A DNA stretch of 64,000 nt from contig CAKOGP040000557.1 in the NCBI GenBank assembly GCA_933822405.4, positions 186,955 to 250,954 of the forward strand, in the 5' to 3' direction. The notes below the pieces were generated by a model. That model did no database searches. It saw only the letters and a list, made by a program, of their open reading frames with translations, and was not told the DNA's origin. The translations under genes were made by a program, and so were the position numbers. Origin of the DNA: Cylindrotheca closterium (taxonomy: Eukaryota; Bacillariophyta; Bacillariophyceae; Bacillariales; Bacillariaceae). Position 1 is the first letter of the stretch. Each line of letters opens with the position of its first letter. This document shows positions 59,161-64,000 of the stretch, piece after piece.

Positions 59161-59597
59161 TCGGTTTGATCCTGGGGTTTCCGACAGAAAGTGAATAGTG
59201 CGCTGGTGTGTACTCCAATGGGGGCACATTCTATAATGCTGGCAAGGTGATTTTCGTCGAAATACAGTCAACAATAATGTATCGCTGATGGTCGAAAATA
59301 GTGTCAAATTATCGTTCAATCAGTTCTGTTAAAATGGGACGTAAAGAACAGATCCAGTTCTCGATCGAGTGACGACTAGCTACCAGCAGTACTGACTCCT
59401 AGCCTTCTTGGAGAATCAGTCATCGTGCTATTCCAGCCGGTTACAATATCAATAAAAGTCAAGGTTGAAAGAAGATGAATACATGATGAAGTTATCGGAT
59501 CTACAACTGTGTTGCAGACTTTCGGAATGCAATATCTTCTAATCAAACATCTTTTCGAACTCTCTCTACTGCTCTAGCCAGCGCTTTTTTTCTGGCA

Positions 59598-62426
59598 TCA
59601 GGAATATGGCCTCAAACCAAGAGACTGCTGCCAAAATACACTGGAATCTTGTTCTGGTTCGCTTCCGGCTTTTTTACTGGAATTTCCACGGCCAACCTTC
59701 GTGTTCTTCGTATTGGTCTTTCGTTTCTTGCCATTGTCTGTCTTCTTGACAAGATTTCCCTTCATGACCTTCCCGCTTTCATCTATCCTGTACTCTCTCT
59801 TTGTAAAGACGACTGTTTGCTGCTTGTTGGGGAGTGTGATCAAATCGTATCCATTCTTGTTGTTGAACTTTTGGTTTTCGTTTCTCATCTTGAGAACACT
59901 GCTCACTGTCTTTTGTCGTTCTTTGGCAAGGTCAACGACGATGCGACGAGGATACGTCTTGCCAAGAACAACACCTGCCTGCTTCAAAACTTCAGGCGGT
60001 GCTTCCCATGGCCTGTGTAACACTGGTTTGGCGAGCTTCTTGAGCTCTGGTACCCACCTCTTGGTGTAGCTTCCACTCCCGTCTTGCGATGCAGCGACTG
60101 GTGACATGACAAAGTTCCATTGATCGGTACCCGAACCTGTACCACATGTATGCGGATAAAGTAAACAATAAGTGCACTATTAACACTTTTGACTGCCTAG
60201 GTCACGAGCTTACTTACGTCCTGCATTCTGCCACATCATCGCATTGATTGCAGAATCTGCATCGACTAGGGTGTAGTGAAACCATTCGCATCCTTTGACC
60301 CAATTGACACGAAGATATTCTGTGAGGAAAGAAGCAACCACCATTCGAACACTTTGTGTCATCCACCCAGTGGCGTATAATTCCCTCATTCCGGCGTCAA
60401 CAAGAGGGTATCCGGTCTTTCCCCATTTCCATGCCTCGAACCGTCTCTTTTCTTCTTCACCTGTCACCCATTCGGTCTTGTCATAGTGACTTCGGATGGA
60501 GTACGTTCGCATGCCCGGGAAGTTTAGTAGTTGATAGTACGCCAAATCACGCCAGAATAGTCGCCGGGAAAAAGTCTTGCGTTCCTCAAAGGCCAACCCA
60601 CTATCTTCAGTTGCATAATACAACTCGTTCGGAGACAAAGTGCCGATTCGAAGATGAGCTGATAGCTTGGAGGTTGAATGGTCCATGTCTGCCCGACTTC
60701 GACTCTTCTCGTATTGATCGAAACCAAGTCGAAAGAAACTTTCCAAACATTGCGTTGCCTCGTCTTCGCTCATGGGAAAGCTCATGAGAATGGGTTTGTC
60801 CCACTTCTGTTTGCCCTTGATGATTGCTAGGTCGAGTTTGTCGATTGGGGTTGATACTGGCCACTCATCTGGCCCAGTAACTTGCTGCAAGAGTGCAAAG
60901 GTTTCGGAACGTTTGATTGGACGCCGTGGCTCTCCTAGTTGTTTCTTGCACCCCTTCAAGAATGGCATCAATGTTCCCCAGTGACCACCATTGAATCCTC
61001 CTGCTAGATTTAGTTTATTTGGATCATAAAGGAGAGAAGACTGGCATTCAATAGCTTTTATTCCCTTCGACAGAAGCTTGGTCTTGAAGCGCTGCTCGCG
61101 GGCATTGGCTTCTGGAGTAAATTCGGTGTTCCAGTAGACGGTTCTAACTTTAGAGCTCTCGCATAGCTGCAAAAGTTCGTCCTCCAGGCAATCGGTCGAA
61201 CGACAAACTAATCTCAAACCGCTCTTCTGAAGAGTCTTGTCCAAGTTCTGAATGGCGTCCTTCAGAACGACTTCTGCAGCACCTGTGACTCCCCACTTTT
61301 CTTGGAGTTTCCTAGACCATAGAAACACGGGAATGACGCTGGCATGAGCTGCTGCGTGTTGGAAGGCTTCGTTATCATGCACTCGAACATCGTGAGATCC
61401 AAACAAGACAACTGAAGTCGTCTCAAGTTCTCCGTTGGAAACCTTTGGAGGGAGTATTGGCTTGGTGAGTTTTCGAATTTTGGTGCTCTCTTTCTTTGGA
61501 ATAGTGGTCGGTTCTTCGTTTGCTGTTCTTTTGGCTGGCAAAGTCGGTGACACGATGGCATCTCTTTCTGCCAACAACGACTCGACCATTTGCATATCTT
61601 TCTCATTCCTGACTCCCGGCGCCTCGATCAGTATTTCACAGTCATAGATCTCATAAAGTTTCATCATTTCCAGAACAATACTCTTTGCGCCATCTTCCGA
61701 ACCAAGGAATTCCTCTTTCAAGAAAACGCCGTTCCAAGGTCGAAACTTTTGCTGCGAGATGAGCCGCTTAGTTGGTAGGAAAATTGAACCACAAATGTCA
61801 AACTGATGCTGGGACCGTAGCGTTGCCAACCAGTCCAGAGAATCTTGGAGTCTTCGGAGATCTGATCCAAACTGAAAGTATACTTTCTTCACTTGTTTGG
61901 TCGCAAGCTTATCCTTCAGTCTCTTGCGCTCGGCTTCCAAGTCCTCTTCAGTCGGGAAGAATGGGTTGAACGCAACGGCAATTGGTGTCTTGTATGACGA
62001 CTCGATTCTCTGAAGCCCACTTACTGTATTAAATTTTCCCTTTGCTCCTGATCCAGTGATCAACAAGACGTCGTGCTTCCCTTCAATATTATCCATATTC
62101 TTCATGAAAGTCTTGAATAGATCGAAAGCCCCATCCTGCTTTCTCGATTTGTTGTACTTGGCGCTGTAATGGACGCATACATCACTACTGGGATTTTCTT
62201 CGTGGATGGTTGTGAGCCATTCCTGAAGTGTGTCCCGATTGTTCTTGTTCACAATGTTGAAGGCTGAAATGCCTTTTGAAGAAAGAAACTGTATCCGACT
62301 TCTCAAGTCAGCCTCATCCTTGAAGAACACCTCGATTCTCGGCTTCCTTGGTTTCGGCATTGATAGGGATTGAGCAGTAGAATTAATTGACAGTAGCGTG
62401 AATCCAAGGAGACCTCTGAGCTTCAT
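59598..62426 (-). CDS. MTHFR-like domain fused to cryptochrome/photolyase (915 aa, 2 exons)
   Basis: Exon 1 is 62426-60218 and exon 2 is 60136-59598, with an 81-base intron splitting QNAGRSGTDQWNFVM. Residues about 25-270 resemble the TIM barrel of methylenetetrahydrofolate reductase (DVLLITGSGAKGKFNTVSG, TPIAVAFNPFFPTEEDLEAE, KKVYFQFGSDLRRL). From about 335 it is a complete photolyase-family protein. The antenna domain has VVLFGSHDVRVHDNEAF and PVFLWSR. The FAD domain has FSRRLFWRDLAYYQLLNFPG, WKWGKTGYPLVDAGMRELYA, WVKGCEWFHYTLVDADSAIN and LHRPWEAPPEVLKQAG. The C-terminal tail is basic (GKKRKTNTKN). It repairs DNA or senses blue light by family knowledge; the subclass is open. A hydrophobic N-terminus (LLGFTLLSI) may be a targeting signal. 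Confidence 0.88.
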
Positions 62427-62674
62427 CGAGGCATATACTATGCGGTGGAAGTCTTGTACGTTGCTCTGCCATCACAGAAGTCTGGTTCGTTGTCGTCGTT
62501 GTGATGAGTCATTATTTTCTGGTATCAAGTATCGTACCGTTTCCAAAGCGGGCATTACGGACGCAAACCCGGACAGTCCGTTTAGATCCAGATCCCAACC
62601 TGCATTCAATAAAATAATGATCAACATCTAAATATCACTTTGTTGTCGGATTACAGATCATTCGGATCACAAAG

Positions 62675-64000
62675 ATGGAGTTCCAAGAGGTCATGTCTCC
62701 GATGACCACACCGACGACGTGTTACTCTGGGGCTCGGAACGGAGAATGTAACACCATTCGACTAGCGACCGAAAGCAATCTTCTTGGGGTTCATATTGAC
62801 TACAAGCATGGAATTAAAAGAGTCTCCAGTGAAGCAATCCGTTCCAATTTTATTTGTGTCGGTCACTCGCAATGGGATAATGATCATAATACAAGCGTCT
62901 TTTTGAATCCTTCACGATTGCCGGTGGAATCTGATGAGCCTACTTTGAGCCGGCCATTGGATCGGGACGATGCGGATGCCTCGGTCGTTTCCAATTCTGT
63001 CCCTGCTGGTGGTGCGTCGGTCGTTAGTACCAAGTCGATCGGAACTGATCCGCAATCCAAGAGCAATGCATCGTCTCTAAATACCGAATCCAAATCAAAT
63101 GAAAATCAGTCTTCCTCTGAGCCAGAAAAGATGGATGGTCGTCTCGTCTTGACAACACCTGAGGCTGAATACACGGCAGTTCTGACGGGATTTCGTCCTC
63201 TGTCTCCCTGCTTAGCTTGCTGGGGAGATATTTCCATGGGAGTTTGGCTGGGGAGTGCAGACGACTCGCAACTACGGCTGTACATGCCAAACCGGGCAAA
63301 TGGGACACTAGATCTTGTCATGTCACTTCCTAGCGAAGTCCTCGCCTTCAAGACTTCAGTCTTGGCGATTGATTTCGCTTCAACACAATCTTTGGAGGTT
63401 TTGGCAGTAGCGTGCCAAGATGGTACCATAAAATTGATCACGTGGAAGGGAGACGCCTTTGAGGAAATGGGCTTCTATCAAGTTATCGTGGACGGTCCGA
63501 TACTGACTGTTCGAGTTCAAGAGTCGCTTGGTACTCTCAATGTATTTGTTGGCTCCTTGTGTGGATATGTGTGTCTTCTGTCTCGAACCGAATCGCATGG
63601 GCCGAATCAATGGGATGGTCCCAAAATGGTTGTAGAAGGCCTACACAACCAAGCCATTGAATCTGCCGACTCGGTTGTCGTAGTCAACAGTTTCGACAAC
63701 ATTATTGCTGTTGGAACGCATGGAGGGCGCTGCATCTTATGTACTAGGATCAAGAATCGCTACGTAAAAGTTTGGGAATGTCAACTTCCATATTCCGTAC
63801 ACGGTATTCTGCTTCAAAGGGATGAGGATGGCGACAGACTGCTACTTTTGGCGACGACTCGACGGTCGCTTCACCTGTTCCTGAAGACCAACGGCAAAGA
63901 CTTTTCAAAGGGAAATGGTCTAGAATCAGAGGCAACTTATTGTGCTGCAAATGTCCAGAATCGTCTAGTGGCTTTGCTCAAGCCTGAAGCGCCTCTTCAC
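62675..64000 (+). CDS. Kaptin-like (KICSTOR subunit) beta-propeller protein, 3' end cut off
   Basis: From the ATG at 62675 the frame is open to the end of the window (442 codons). The product begins MEFQEVMSPMTTPTTCYSGA, has a Ser-rich insert (about residues 90-145), then propeller-like beta text. Segments are SPCLACWGDISMGVWLGSAD, VLAIDFASTQSLEVLAVACQ, GTIKLITWKG, IVDGPILTVRVQESLGTLNV, ADSVVVVNSFDNIIAVGTHG and LLLLATTRRSLHLF. The order and spacing match kaptin, which with ITFG2, C12orf66 and SZT2 anchors amino-acid control of mTORC1 at lysosomes. An ITFG2-type or other propeller protein is the alternative. Confidence 0.6.
   Translation, partial: MEFQEVMSPMTTPTTCYSGARNGECNTIRLATESNLLGVHIDYKHGIKRVSSEAIRSNFICVGHSQWDNDHNTSVFLNPSRLPVESDEPTLSRPLDRDDADASVVSNSVPAGGASVVSTKSIGTDPQSKSNASSLNTESKSNENQSSSEPEKMDGRLVLTTPEAEYTAVLTGFRPLSPCLACWGDISMGVWLGSADDSQLRLYMPNRANGTLDLVMSLPSEVLAFKTSVLAIDFASTQSLEVLAVACQDGTIKLITWKGDAFEEMGFYQVIVDGPILTVRVQESLGTLNVFVGSLCGYVCLLSRTESHGPNQWDGPKMVVEGLHNQAIESADSVVVVNSFDNIIAVGTHGGRCILCTRIKNRYVKVWECQLPYSVHGILLQRDEDGDRLLLLATTRRSLHLFLKTNGKDFSKGNGLESEATYCAANVQNRLVALLKPEAPLH

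Larger units (their letters stand above)
58025..59597. other. Long intergenic region (SLC4 upstream and beyond)
   Basis: Nearly 1.6 kb holds no gene that I can support. It contains the ACGTCA/TGACGT cluster and a pair of degenerate direct repeats, each listed separately. A 92-codon frame at 58295-58573 overlaps the cluster and has no recognisable domain. Confidence 0.5.

Overview
The window is nuclear DNA of a diatom, or a very close stramenopile. Genes sit on both strands and are separated by short gaps. Many carry short GT-AG introns (about 60-130 bases). Several products start with a signal peptide followed by a phenylalanine-type plastid cleavage motif (VSAF, GAAF, CNAF). Lineage-typical families are present: DUF6824 proteins, integrase-repeat proteins, a GCR1/Crypton-like remnant and an SLC4 bicarbonate transporter. 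The species cannot be fixed from the sequence. All spliced models below were built by hand from splice signals and reading-frame continuity.

Layout. Bases 1-22,250 are dense and mostly housekeeping: a glycosyltransferase-like fragment, a small coiled-coil protein, a TMEM144-like membrane protein, a thioredoxin-UBA-PUB protein, a cytochrome b561, the ribosome-biogenesis protein IMP4, a lysine-rich protein, a plastid CPBP-type membrane protein, SRP54, two unrecognised proteins, a TMEM184/OST-alpha protein, a plastid-type inositol dehydrogenase-like enzyme, MTFP1 and a plastid ABC1 kinase. Bases 22,800-34,760 form an accessory island. It is bounded by two copies of a DUF6824 gene that were duplicated together with their promoter. 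Inside lie a decayed GCR1/Crypton-like element, 1.9 kb without genes, a 1.34-kb inverted-repeat transposon packed with GACGC/GCGTC motifs, two convergent MORN-repeat paralogues and a TPR gene broken by an in-frame stop. Bases 34,850-43,860 hold DNA ligase 1, the rRNA-processing protein Fcf2, a class C receptor with a bacterial-type binding domain and an FAD oxidoreductase. Bases 44,229-45,520 look like a decayed retroelement gag. Bases 45,838-64,000 carry argininosuccinate synthase, two small proteins, molybdenum cofactor sulfurase, a DEP-domain/disulfide-oxidoreductase fusion, an unrecognised coiled-coil protein, an SLC4 bicarbonate transporter with a cluster of CO2/cAMP-type promoter motifs, an MTHFR-like/photolyase fusion and a partial kaptin-like gene.

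The genes do not form one pathway. Themes that link some of them are ribosome and protein export (IMP4, Fcf2, SRP54), plastid function (ABC1 kinase, CPBP protein, inositol dehydrogenase-like enzyme), nitrogen and carbon metabolism (argininosuccinate synthase, SLC4), and DNA upkeep (ligase, photolyase-like fusion). The points most worth a second look are the MTHFR-photolyase fusion, the DEP-flavoprotein fusion, the GACGC-rich transposon, the ACGTCA/TGACGT cluster upstream of SLC4, and the intron that is in frame in one DUF6824 copy but not in the other.
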